Source: Macrothele yani
Taxonomy: Eukaryota > Arthropoda > Arachnida > Araneae > Macrothelidae
NCBI GenBank assembly: GCA_039090855.1
Contig: CM077002.1
Coordinates: 83,084,194-83,148,193, forward strand
Length of the DNA: 64,000 nt
Reading direction: 5' to 3'
Part shown: positions 36,185 through 47,132 of the stretch, one piece after another
Numbering within the stretch: position 1 is the stretch's first letter
Layout of the letters: each line of letters starts with the position of its first letter
Notes under the pieces: generated by a model
Seen by the model: only the letters and a program-made list of their open reading frames with translations
Databases searched by the model: none
What the model was told of the DNA's origin: nothing
Translations under genes and position numbers: made by a program

Positions 36185-37690
36185 TACATCCGATGTCCGT
36201 CCTTCCGTTTATAGGCACAATATTTCTGCACCAATCAGTTCGACACAAAAAAATATTTTTAGCATTCGGAAGCTTGAACAGAGCGAACGAAGATCCATAG
36301 GGTATGTCTTACTATATTTAATACGATGCATAGTCTTTCTAGCAGAGGGCGTAAATTAACATGCTGTTGAATTTAGTAAAACATATTCCGTATCAAAATT
36401 GCGAAAAAACACATCGGATTAAAAAAAGTCCTTTTTCTTCCGATTCGTTTCAGTTTCACCACGAAACCGTTTTGCATACAGTTTATACATCAAATAATGC
36501 ACAAATTTCCCACTACATGTCGTAAATGGCCACCCTGGTGCGTGAGTGGTCTAAGACTCTGGCTCCAATCATTCGTCTGAGATGTTCCCGGGCTCGAATC
36601 GTAGAAGAGGCATGGATGATAATGTCAACACATTGGCTTTGTTCCTTCCCTGGAACCAGTATTCCTGAATTAGAGATGGGTAGCGCCATATAGTTGCTCA
36701 TGTCATGGTAGTGTATTAAACTCCGAAACAAGTAAACAACAAGAAAGATGACATCGAATTTTCGGTTGCAATGAGCACGTCTTTTGAATCCGTTCCGATG
36801 CGAATAAAATTATCAAAGTTATTCAAAGTCAATGAAATCGATTAGATAAAAAACCAACCGGAATTTTACGATCGGTAAAACATCCAGAAATATAAATAGC
36901 TGCTTAATTCAACCAGCTGCTAAAATGTATATACGGAGATTAACAAATGGCGCACAAAACATTTTCCATAGCAGAAGCATGGTACCATGGAGACAACGCG
37001 ATTTTCAAATCGAACAGTTAAAAGAAAGGCATATAGAAGGAAACATGTTAACTCCACGCCTTCTAGCGGAAGAATAATGGAAAATCGTAATGGTAAAGTT
37101 GAAAATAGACGAAAAATAGGCTTCACGAAAAAAGCTATACGCTAGGGAACAATAACTTTTCAAATACGTCTCCAGGAGGCAGATATAGCTAGAAAAAGGT
37201 TTTGAACTTTACGACCCCTAGCGGGAAATCCGTGTATTATTTGAAGGCGATAATGCTCCAGATGTGTATTGTAGCGAAGGGCATACAGTAAAAAAAAAGA
37301 AGAAAAGAAATTCCTCTCAATAGTATTTTTAGAAGCGGCGATACAGCTGCAAACAGAAGTACACAAGCACCACCTAGCGACAAAACCTTGAACTATAAAA
37401 CTCCTTAAATACCAACCTAAAACGTTCTACAAGGCAAATGGCATCCGGTGTTGAAAGAATCTTTTGAATTGCACATCTAGTAGCAGATATATTGAAAAAA
37501 TCAGATTGAACATTGACGCCCCATCGCGGCGAAACAGGGCATTATTTTGAGTAGAAAATACACACAAATTAATTTTCATAGTCAGTAGTATCTAACCGAA
37601 ACTTATTTTTTTTAATCGGTCTTCTAGTCCTGCCGATATTGATGTAAACGGAAACACGAACTCACGCCCCCTAGTGGCACACTTGTGCGT
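36185..37690. repeat. 150-bp repeat family, block 2
   Basis: The left edge has the GTCCGTCCTTCCGTTTATAG-like phrase seen at the edges of other blocks. From 37.05 kb five periods carry CGCC-CCTAGCGG-type motifs at about 37055, 37210, 37366, 37515 and 37663, spaced 147-156 bp. A SINE (36525-36730) is inserted in the block. One motif at about 36340 is in the opposite orientation. Confidence 0.75.
36525..36730 (+). mobile_element. tRNA-derived SINE, copy C
   Basis: The head CACCCTGGTGCGTGAGTGGT is followed by a CTAAGACTC stretch and a degraded box B (GGGCTCGAATCG). The body contains AGGCATGGATG, CCTTCCCTGGAACCAGT and TTGCTCATG. It is somewhat shorter than the other copies. Confidence 0.72.
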
Positions 37691-38013
37691 TAAGAAAATT
37701 TTGAAATTACTAGGGGCTGGGTCTCTAGGCTCGCTACGCTCGTTTCCAGAGTAGCGCTCGGGCCCTGCAGCCCGATCTCCAAGTACAGTATATCACATGA
37801 AACAGAAACTGGAAAATTCATATAAATTTCAATTTTTATTGCATGTCTAAGCAAATAATGCTTGTTATTCCAAAATTTCAGAGTTTTTTTTACTGTCGTT
37901 AATTTTTGGAAGGTCAGACTTTTGTCGTTTGAACTTATAGCACTTACTAAATTTACCACTAAGGAAAACAAAAGCGGCTCCGTAAATCGTAAACCGTTTT
38001 TCTAAACCGTTAA
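37691..38013. other. Unassigned spacer
   Basis: It contains a GC-rich patch (37720-37785) amid AT-rich sequence. No gene. Confidence 0.4.
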
Positions 38014-38616
38014 GGTGGACGTCAAGTAATTTTGCTTCCTATACTTCCAATGGAAAAACTTTTGCACACATTTCCTTCACAATTATTGCGTTCCCAAGGA
38101 TGAAAATTTGAACATTGATTAAAATAACCATATTATAACTTGGAATACTTAATATTTTCCAAAACATAACCATAAAATATAGAAAAAATCAATAACTTTT
38201 CCTTTGGTGGTGTTGGAACCAGAAAAAAGATGGAGCGACCTGTACTTTGATGACGTCAGTAGACAAACAAATGTTGGATTGCATAATTATGGTTACGTTT
38301 TAGAAAATATTAAATATTCCCAGTTATAAAATGAAAGTATTTTAATCGATGTTAAAATTTTCATCCTTGGGAACGCATTAATTGCCAAGAAAAAAATGGC
38401 GCGACCTATACTTTGATGACGTCAGTAGACAAACAAATGTTGGATTGCATAATTATGGTTGTGTTTTAGAAAATATTAAGTATTCCAAGTTATGAAATGA
38501 AGCTATTTTAATCGATGTTAAAATTTTCATCCTTGGGAACGCATTAATTGTGAAGAAAATGTATACAGAAGTTTTTCCATTGGAAATATAGGAAGCAAAA
38601 TTATTTGACTTCCACC
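38014..38616. mobile_element. TTAA-flanked miniature inverted-repeat element
   Basis: A 603-bp element flanked by TTAA (38010-38013 and 38617-38620). It begins GGTGGACGTCAAGTAATTTT and ends with the near reverse complement. The inverted arms are about 160 bp. Between them lies an internal direct duplication of about 165 bp containing TTTGATGACGTCAGTAGAC twice (near 38249 and 38413), that is, two TGACGTCA palindromes. TTAA duplication and GG termini point to a piggyBac- or Kolobok-mobilised element. No ORF. Confidence 0.8.
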
Positions 38617-39299
38617 TTAAACAACTGAGATAGCTTTACCAACAAAACATATGCATAACAAATTCTCTGCGTCACCATGGCAGCAGGTCACGGGACCAGA
38701 ACGTTCCTCTGTGGTCATCGTGGTGAAGACAGACAAGCCGCTCCTTTCTTTCCTTTGCGTCTTTAAAAAATGCTTAAAAATCAGAAAATGACTTTTTCTT
38801 AAAAAAAAATTTGTGCAAAAGGGACAATAGTTGTAAGTTTATGCTGTAAAAATTGCAATGCGTTATGATTTATAGTTTGCCACATATCTGTTTTTTTAAA
38901 TGGATCCCATCGAGAAATAGAGAATTTTGTGAAATTTAGAAATTTAATTTCTCGTAAACTAAATCAAAATTAAAAAACAGGGTGACGAGGTGCAAACATT
39001 TGGTCATGGCACTACATGGCTACAAAGTTTCGTGGTTCTGTTGCTGTTAGTGTGTCCGGAACGCGACCTGATAGCACTTTTTTGCTTACCTTAACTTTGA
39101 AATACAATAGCTCTTGAAGTATCACTGGAATTGAGAAATGGGTTATTTCAGCGTCTTCTCCAAACAATTCTCTACAAACGATGTAAATTTCATATTTTTG
39201 TGTACAATACGTTTTGCGCTGCGAGCTAGGAAAGCAAGAGTGTCGCGAAATTTCTAAAACAGCGGCAGCAGCAGCGGCGGCAGTTACTGTTTTTTTAGA
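38617..39299. other. Unassigned spacer with short GCN repeats
   Basis: A (GCA/GCG)n tract lies at about 39262-39282. The minus-strand frame across it gives polyalanine. I do not call a gene. Confidence 0.4.
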
Positions 39300-40450
39300 A
39301 TAGAGAGATATGAGAAGCATTTCGCACCGGAAATTCTCTCGAACAAAGAAAGAATTTTTCAAATCGGACTGTTAGAAGCAGAGATATCGACATAAATATG
39401 ATGTACGTCTACGCCACTGGCGAAAAAACTGTACACTATTTTAAGAAGAAAGTATTCTGAAAAGATTTTCCGAGGTGAGCGGTAATGGGCCGACGAAAAA
39501 AATTTCGATCGAGTTTTCAGAAGGTTAGATTTTGCTGCAAATACATCGAAAGCAGAAATAAAGACTTACTCCGCCCCTGGTAACAAAACTAGTTTTTATG
39601 AAAATTTTAAAATTATATTGAAAACATTTTTCATTGGGAGCTGTATCCGATGCAAGAAGAATTTTTCAAATCCGAGATTTAGAAGCAGAGATATCGGAGG
39701 AAATGCAAGTTACCTTTACGCCCCCTAAAAATCTATGCGTTATTTGAAAATTTTGAGATTATATGAGAAACATTTCGCACCGGAAGCGCTCTCCAACAAA
39801 AAAATAATTTTTCAAATTGGACTCTTAAAAGCAGAGATATGGACAAAAATAAGATATAAGTCTACGTCTTATCGGTGCGCTAAAGAATTTTTTCAATGGA
39901 ATTTTCAGAAGCCCAGATTTTGCTGCAAATGCATCAGAAGCAGTAAAAAAAGCTTACGCCACCTGGTGGCTAAAATATCCTTTACCAAAGATTAGAAATG
40001 ACATGCAAAACATTTCCCATCGAGAGCTGTATCCCATGCAGGAATAATTTTTCAAACTGGTGTTTTAGAAGCAGAGATATCGTAGAAAACGCAGTTTACC
40101 TTTACGCCCCCTAGCGATGAATCTGTGCATTACTTGAAAAAGATATTGTACCTAAAATATAGTCTTTGATATGAATGTAATCAAAAGGAAAATTAATTTT
40201 TTCAAACGGATATTTAGAAGCGAATATATGGACCAAAATGTATTTTGAATTAAATAACATCTGCATTTTACTTTGTCAAGTGGCGAAGTTGTACAACGAA
40301 AAAAAAAACAAAAAAAAAAACAGAATGAATGGATGATCATTCTCACATTTCAAGCTTTCTAATGCAAAAAGAGTTTTTTCAAATCAGAAAAATAGTTGCA
40401 GAGATATGGTGTCCACAGACAGACGGATGGACAAACGGATAACAGAAGCA
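39300..40450. repeat. 150-bp repeat family, block 3
   Basis: Periods carry motifs at about 39411, 39569, 39719, 39957 and 40105, in the same orientation as block 2, with a degenerate one at 39862. Recurrent phrases are AAACATTTC-CATCGG, TTTTTCAAATCGGA and TTAGAAGCAGAGATATCG. The block ends with the reverse complement of the ACC...GTCTGTGGACACC edge phrase seen at 23.37 and 25.29 kb, followed by a T run at 40456. Confidence 0.78.
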
Positions 40451-40500
40451 CGATTTTTTTTTTTTTTGCGAAAGGTGTGCTAAAAAGAGATATAAATGTA

Positions 40501-40520
40501 CACTGAAGTGCCAGCCGTCC
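40501..40520. other. Solo Tc1 inverted-repeat end
   Basis: TACACTGAAGTGCCAG matches the first bases of the element at 47133. No second end or transposase is nearby, so this is a relic or chance match. Confidence 0.35.
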
Positions 40521-40770
40521 CTGGTTTTTCTCTCCGCGTCATCAAATCATTCACCAGGAGTTTGTAGGACTCTGAGATTTTTGGCCTTTCTCAGTAGATG
40601 AAAGGGAAAATGTAGAGCGAGTATCTGCTACTCTCCCGAATCTAATCTTAGACTGCCAAACTGTTTATTCGTTCTAAACAGAATGCGGGATCATGAAACA
40701 AAGCCTTAATCACTTAAAAATAGGCTGCTTTGAGGCAAAAAGGTTTTAACTAAAGTCACACTTGTTTATA

Positions 40771-41028
40771 TCATCTTGTGCTTTGCTGCTGTTCTGGAAT
40801 AGGAATTTCCTTAGTGATAGTATTGTTGGCAGTCATCTGGGCGTCGGCTGGTATCTTAAACTGCACTGAATAATGGCGAAAAGCTTTTAGCCTTCCTTGA
40901 CAGGGTGACTCTGAAGTTGATAAGTTCTTTGTTTCAGAGGGTACCCAAACGCAATAGCGCGACAGCAGCATTTCTCCAAACGAATTGTTAACAGTGAAAA
41001 CCACTATTTCCAAGTTTTCATTCTTCAT
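40771..41028 (-). other. Unrecognised ORF, possible exon fragment
   Basis: 85 codons, including ENLEIVVFTVNNSFGEMLLS and GRLKAFRHYSVQFKIPADAQ. The composition looks protein-like (mixed strands, Pro/Thr-rich tail ending in stop), unlike surrounding AT-rich ORFs. It abuts the 3' tail of the minus-strand RTE. I do not recognise a family, and no convincing splice acceptor was seen. Confidence 0.25.
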
Positions 41029-41032
41029 TTAT

Positions 41033-44000
41033 ATCATCATCATTCATCATTGTCAACCATTATCAGTCCACTGCTGGATAAAGGTCTCCCCAAGTTTCCT
41101 CCACAACGGTCTGTCTTGTGCCAGTCTCCTCCATGTCACTCCCTCATACTTTCGAATTTCATCAACCCATCTCCCATGTGGTCTTCTTCTGGGTCTTTTC
41201 CTGTCCCTTGGAATCCAGTCTAAAATTTCGGCTGTCCATCGATGGTGTGTCCTTCTGGCAGTATGTCCAGCCCATTGCCATTTCAGGGATTTAACTCTGA
41301 TCAGAACGTCTTCCACTCTTGTCATTTTTCGGATCCACGAGTTCCTCTTCTTATTTCTCCTGGTTACACCAAGCATGCACCTCTCCATGCTGCTTTGAGT
41401 TGTCTGCAGCCTTTGTATGTCTCTTTTAATTAAGGTCCACGTCTCTGCACCATATGTAAGCACTGGAAGGATGCATTGATCAAACACTTTTCTTTTAAGA
41501 CATAATGGCATATTGCTCTTGAAATTTATGCTGTTTCTTCCAAAAGCTCTCCAGGCAAGTTTTGTACGCCGATTAATTTCTTCATCAATGTGACCCTCAC
41601 TTGATATCTGCTGTCCAAGATAAACGTACGTGTCTATTATCTCCAGCTTTTCTCCATCAATCGTTAAATCTTCATTTCTTGTAAAAGCATTGTACATCAC
41701 TTTTGTCTTCTGAAAGTTAATTTTTGATCTCACTTCTTTACTGTTGTCAGCAAGTTCCTGGATCATACTCTGCAGCTCTGATGGGGTAGTTGCAAAAATG
41801 ACTATGTCATCAGCAAAACGAAGGTGGGTTAGATAATCTCCATTAATCTTTATCATTTTGTTTTCCCAGTTCAGTGATTGAAAGACATTTTCCAATGTGG
41901 CATTAAAGAGCTTGGGAGATATGGTGTCACTTTGTCCTACTCCCTTTCCAATTTTTATGTGTGTTGTATTTTCAAACAGCCGAATCTTTGCACTTGCATT
42001 TTCATAGATGTTATTAATAATATTAATGTATGCATCTTCAATACCGCAGGATTTCAAAGCCATTGTAACTGATGATGGTTTCACCGAATCAAAGACCTTT
42101 TCATAATCGATAAAAGCCATGCACAATGGAAGTTCATATTCTCTCGCTCTTTCAATTAGTTCTCTCAGTACGTGGATATGATCTATTGTGCTGTAGCCAC
42201 TCCTGAATCCAGCTTGTTCTCTCGGTCGAGCCATGTCCAGCATGTCCAGTGTTACCTTCAAACGGTGTGAAAGAACTTTAGTGAAGATTTTATAAACCAC
42301 TGATAGGAGGCTGATAGGTCTGTAGTTCCTGAGATCCTCAATGTCACCTTTTTTATGTAGCAGGATCATTGTAGCGTTGTTCCAATCCTCAGGATTCTTC
42401 CCTTCATTAAGGCATCTAGTGAAAATTTGGGCGAGTACTATTTCGATTTCTCCACTTGCTTCTTGTATGATGTCTACAGTAATTCCATCTTCTCCTGGAG
42501 CTTTTCCCCGCTTCATGTTCTTGATTGCATGTGCAACTTCTGCTGGGAGGACTGGAAGAGAACTCTGGTACTGGCACCTTTCATGATGTCTGCAGTACAT
42601 GTATCATCCCTTTCATATAATTTGGAGTAGAAATCTTTCACTCTAGTCAAAATTTCGCCTCTATTGCTTGTTACAGAACCATCTTCTTTTTCAGTGCCAT
42701 AATCTGTTTTCTTCCCTTACTGAGATGTCCCTTTGCTATCTTTAGGCTTTGGTTGTTTTCAATTGCTTTCCTTACTAGTTCACAGTTGAATTTCCTTACG
42801 TCTTCAGTGATACTTTTTTGTACTGTCTTGCATAGCTCTATATATTCCACTTTGGAAGTCACATCTTCTTTAGTTGTCCTCATCTCTCTTCTTTTTTGCA
42901 TCAACATGTTGGTTTTTCCTGATAATTTGTTCACATGCAACTTGTTCTTAGACCCAGCTAATTTTGTTGCTGTTTCCATAAGAGCTTTGGTTACTTTTTC
43001 TGTTAACTTCAGAAATATCCACTTCTTCCGATGTTAGGCCTTCTAAAGCAGAGAATTTGTTCTTCAGTTCCAACTTGAAGGTATTATGGTGTTTTTTAAA
43101 GTTGGTTATGTCAATATATTTTGTTTGTCTTATGAGCTTGCCACGTTCGAGTTTAGTGTTGAAGTGCATCTTACATCTCACCAATCTATTGTCACTACCT
43201 GTGTTGAACTTGTTCAGCACACTGCAGTCTTCGATGACGAATTTTTTGTTACACAAAATAAAATCAATTTCACTTGTCGTCCCAATTGGATGTCTCCATG
43301 TCCATTTCCTGTGTGGCTTTTTCTTGAAAAAGGAGTTCAAGATGAAAAACCCTTCTGCTTCTGCAAACTCTACAAGAGTATTTCCACGCTGGTTTCTGTT
43401 GCCGTGACCGAATTTACCTACTGAAGTTTCATTCTGTTGCCGTTGCCCTATTTTTGCATTGAAATCTCCCATAATTATCTTTAAGTGCTGCTTACCTTTA
43501 TTATTTAAATGACGAATTTCCTCATAAAATTCTTCAATTTCTACTTCAGGATGACTGGTGGTGGGTGCATAAGTTTGAAAAATCTGAGCCTGGTACCTTC
43601 TCGAGAGTTGGATAACGAGTCGTGCAGCTCTGTCAGAGGAACTTTCAACTTCTACAACTTTATCCTTCAGTTTCTTGTTTATTATAAATCCAACACCACT
43701 AGTTCTGCCAGTATCAGTCCCACGATAGTAGAAGAGATGTCCACTTTTCAGTTCAATGAGATCTTCCCCTTTTCTCCTTACCTCACTTAGCCCGACGATG
43801 TCCCACTTGATCGTTTGTAGTTCCTCTTCCAATTCAAGAAGCCTTGAATAAGAAGATAGGGAGCGTCCATTATACGTAGCCAAGGTCAGCATCACATGGC
43901 AGCCTAGTCCGGTCCTCCGGGGATTCTTAGCACCCTCGGCCTTCATGTCGCACTGGCCGCTGCCATGGCCATGTACATTCCAGCTGCCGGAGACTGAGGG

Positions 44001-44230
44001 CCAAGATTTAAGTTGTGGAGTCATTTTGGAGGGGTTTTGCCATATCTAACCACGCTGGCCAAGCGGGTTGGTGAGTGTGGGATAGCATTTCCTCTAACCC
44101 CGATGGTATAGTTAAACCGCTATTGGCAGAGCCCCCATAGTGGGAACAGGATGTACCACGAGAAGGCGGGGTTGACATTTGTCAAGGAGAGGCTGTGATG
44201 TTACGCATCACCAGACTTTACATCCCATAT
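41033..44230 (-). mobile_element. RTE-type LINE, near full length, minus strand
   Basis: The 3' end is an ATC-rich tail at 41031-41050; the 5' untranslated leader extends to about 44230. Together with the plus-strand copy starting at 44239 it forms a head-to-head pair. About 3.2 kb, the usual size for RTE elements. The coding region is described separately. Confidence 0.9.
41053..44024 (-). pseudogene. RTE endonuclease-reverse transcriptase, two frameshifts
   Basis: Three consecutive frames. 44024-42948 is the APE-type endonuclease: MLTLATYNGRSLSS, WDIVGLSEVRRKG, IIMGDFNAKIG, and the C-terminal SDNRLVRCKM box, where plus copies have SDHRLV, so a catalytic-site H is changed to N. 42979-42671 is the linker. 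42600-41053 is a 515-codon RT frame with GKAPGEDGITVDIIQEA, NYRPISLLSVVYKIFTKVLS, EQAGFRSGYSTIDHIHVL, AFIDYEKVFDSV (motif A), LRFADDIVIFA (motif C) and the C-terminal domain. RQGD has become GQSD. An extra A in a homopolymer (near 43000) and a lost base (near 42690) cause the first breaks. Confidence 0.9.
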
Positions 44231-44238
44231 ATATATAT

Positions 44239-47110
44239 ACCGGACTAGGCTGCCATCTGATGCTGACCTTGGCAACGTACAATGGACGCTCCCTATCTTC
44301 TGATTCAAGGCTTCTTGAATTGGAAGAGGAACTACAAAGGATCAAGTGGGACATCGTGGGGCTAAGTGAGGTAAGGAGAAAAGGAGAAGATCTCATTGAA
44401 CTGAAAAGTGGACATCTCTTCTACTATCGTGGGACAGATACTGGCAGAACTAGTGGTGTTGGATTTATAATAAACAAGAAACTGAAGGATAAAGTGGTAG
44501 AAGTTGAAAGTTCCTCTGACAGAGCTGCACGACTCGTTATCCAACTATCGAGAAGATACCAGGCTCAGATTATTCAAACTTATGCACCCACCACAAGTCA
44601 TCCTGAAGAAGAAATTGAAGAATTTTATGAGGAAATTTGTCATCTAAATAATAAAGGTAAGCAGCACTTGAAAATAATTATGGGAGATTTCAATGCAAAA
44701 ATAGGGCAGCGGCAACAGAATGAAACTTCAGTAGGTAAATTCGGTCACGGCAACAGAAACCAGCGTGGAAATACTCTCGTTGAGTTTGCAGAGGCAGAAG
44801 GGTTTTTCATCTTGAACTCCTTTTTCAAGAAAACGCCACACAGGAAATGGACATGGAGACATCCAAATGGGACGACAAGTGAAATTGATTTTATTATGTG
44901 TAACAAAAAATTCGTCATAGAAGACTGCAGTGTGCTAAACAAGTTCAACACAGGTAGTGACCATAGATTGGTGAGATGTAAGATGCACCTCAACACTAAA
45001 CTTGAACGTGGCAAGCTCATAAGACAAACAAAATCTATTGACATAACCAACCTTAAAAAACACCATAATACCTTCAAGTTGGAACTGAAGAACAGGTTCT
45101 CTGCTTTAGAAGGCCTAACATCGGAAGAAGTGGACATCTCTGAAGTTAACAGAAAAGTAACCAAAGCTCTTATGGAAACAGCAACAAAATTAGCTGGGTC
45201 TAAGAACAAGTTGCATGTAAATAAATTATCAGGAAAAACGAAAATGTTGATGCAAAAAAGAAGAGAGATGAGGACAACTAAAGAAGATGTGACTTCCAAA
45301 GTGGAATATATAGAGCTATGCAAGACAGTACGAAAAAGTATCACTGAAGACGTAAGAAAATTCAACTGTGAACTAGTGAGGAAAGCAATTGAAAACAACC
45401 AAAGCCTAAAGATAGCAAAGGGACATCTCAGTAAGGGAAGAAAACAGATTATGGCACTGAGAAAAGAAGATGGTTCTGTAACAAGAAATAGAGGCGAAAT
45501 TTTGACAAGAGTGAAAGATTTCTACTCCAAATTATATGAAAGGGATGATACATGCACTCCAGACATCATGAAAGATACCAGTACCAGAGTTCCTCCAGTC
45601 CTTCCAGCAGAAGTTGCACATGCAATCAAGAACATGAAGCGGGGAAAAGCTCCAGGAGAAGATGGAATTACTGTAGACATCATACAAGAAGCAAGTGGAG
45701 AAATCGAAACAGTACTCGCCCAAATTTTCACTCGATGCCTTAATGAAGGAAAGATTCCTGAGGATTGGAACACCGCTACAATGATCCTGCTACATAAGAA
45801 AGGTGACATTGAGGATCTCGGAAACTACAGACCTATCAGCCTCCTATCAGTAGTTTATAAAATCTTCACTAAAGTTCTTTCACACCGCTTGAAGGTAACA
45901 CTGGACATGGCTCAACCGAGAGAACAAGCTGGATTCAGGAGTGGCTACAGCACAATAGATCATATCCATGTGCTGACAGAACTAATTGAAAGAGCGAGGG
46001 GAATATGAACTTCCATTGTGCATGGCTTTTATCGATTATGAAAAAGCCTTTGATTCGGTGAAACCATCAGCAGTTACAATGGCTCTGAAAACCTGCGGTA
46101 TTGAAGATGCATACATTAATATTATTAATAACATCTATGAAAATGCAAGTGCAAAGATTAGGCTGTTTGAAAATACAACACACATAAAAATTGGAAAGGA
46201 GTGAGACAAGGTGACACCATATCTCCGAAGCTCTTTAATGCCACATTGGAGGGTGTTTTTCAGTCACTGAGCTGGGAAAACAAGGGGATAAAGATTAATG
46301 GAGATTATCTAACCCACCTTCGTTTTGCTGATGACGTAGTCATTTTTGCAACAAGCCCATCAGAGCTGCAGAGTATGATCCAGGAACTTGCTGACAAGAG
46401 TAAAGAAGTGGGATTAAAAATGAACTTTCAGAAGACAAAAGTGATGTTCAATGCTTTTACAAGAAATGAAGATTTATCGATTGATGGAGAAAAGCTGGAG
46501 ATAACAGACACGTACATTTATCTTGGACAGCAGATATCAAGTGAGGGTCACATTGATGAAGAAATTAATCGGCGCACAAAACTTGCCTGGAGAGCTTTGG
46601 AAGAAACAGCATAATTTTCAAGAGCAATATGCCATTATGTCTTAAAAGAAAAGTGTTTGATCAATGCATCCTTCCAGTGCTTACGTATGGTGCAGAGACG
46701 TGGACCTTAACTAAGAGAGACATACAAAGGCTGCAGACAACTCAAAGAAGCATGGAGAGGTGCATACTTGGTGTAACCAGGAGAGATAAGAAGAGGAACT
46801 CGTGGATCCGAAAAATGACAAGAGTGGAAGACATCATGATCAGAGTCAAATCCCTGAAATGGCAATGGGCTGGACATACTGTCAGAAGGACAGATCATCG
46901 ATGGACAGCCGAAATTTTAGATTGGATTCCAAGGGACAGGAAAAGACCCAGAAGAAGACCACATGGGAGATGGGTGGATGAAATTCGAAAGTATGCAGGG
47001 GTGACATGAAGGAGACTGGCACAAGACAGACCGTTGTGGAGGAAACTTGGGGAGACCTTCGTCCAGCAGTGGATTGATAATGGTTGACAATGATGATGAT
47101 GATGATGATA
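44239..47110 (+). mobile_element. RTE-type LINE, plus strand, slightly 5'-truncated
   Basis: Homology to the minus copy starts at CCGGACTAGGCTGCC (44239), directly after a (TA)n run. The 3' end is a (GAT)n tail at 47088-47110. The Tc1 at 47133 follows within 25 bp. Confidence 0.9.
44260..47087 (+). pseudogene. RTE endonuclease-reverse transcriptase, three frameshifts and a stop
   Basis: The natural start is the ATG at 44260 (MLTLATYNGRSLSS); the longer frame from 44179 begins in antisense leader of the neighbouring copy. The endonuclease (IIMGDFNAKIG, SEIDFIMCNKKF, SDHRLVRCKM) and the first half of RT are open to 46008. An extra base near 45999 shifts the frame, a missing G near 46199 breaks GKGVRQGD, and a missing T near 46597 breaks WRAFGRN. 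TGA replaces TGG at 47007-47009 (GVT-stop-RRLAQD). RT motifs AFIDYEKAFDSV and LRFADDVVIFA are intact. It is otherwise very close to the truncated copy at 743-1753. Confidence 0.92.
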
Positions 47111-47132
47111 TATAAATATATGTGTATATATA

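Noticed and set aside
39262..39300. Polyalanine coding tract
   Set aside because: A short GCN microsatellite in a frame with no other protein-like sequence.
23277..40450. One giant 17-kb element (Maverick-like) with inverted ends
   Set aside because: Similar repeat blocks lie in both orientations at the edges, but no polymerase, integrase, ATPase or protease is visible inside and the blocks contain internal inversions. A dispersed repeat family explains it better.
44745..45398. 217-codon minus-strand ORF
   Set aside because: Antisense shadow of the RTE endonuclease/linker coding region; no independent motif.
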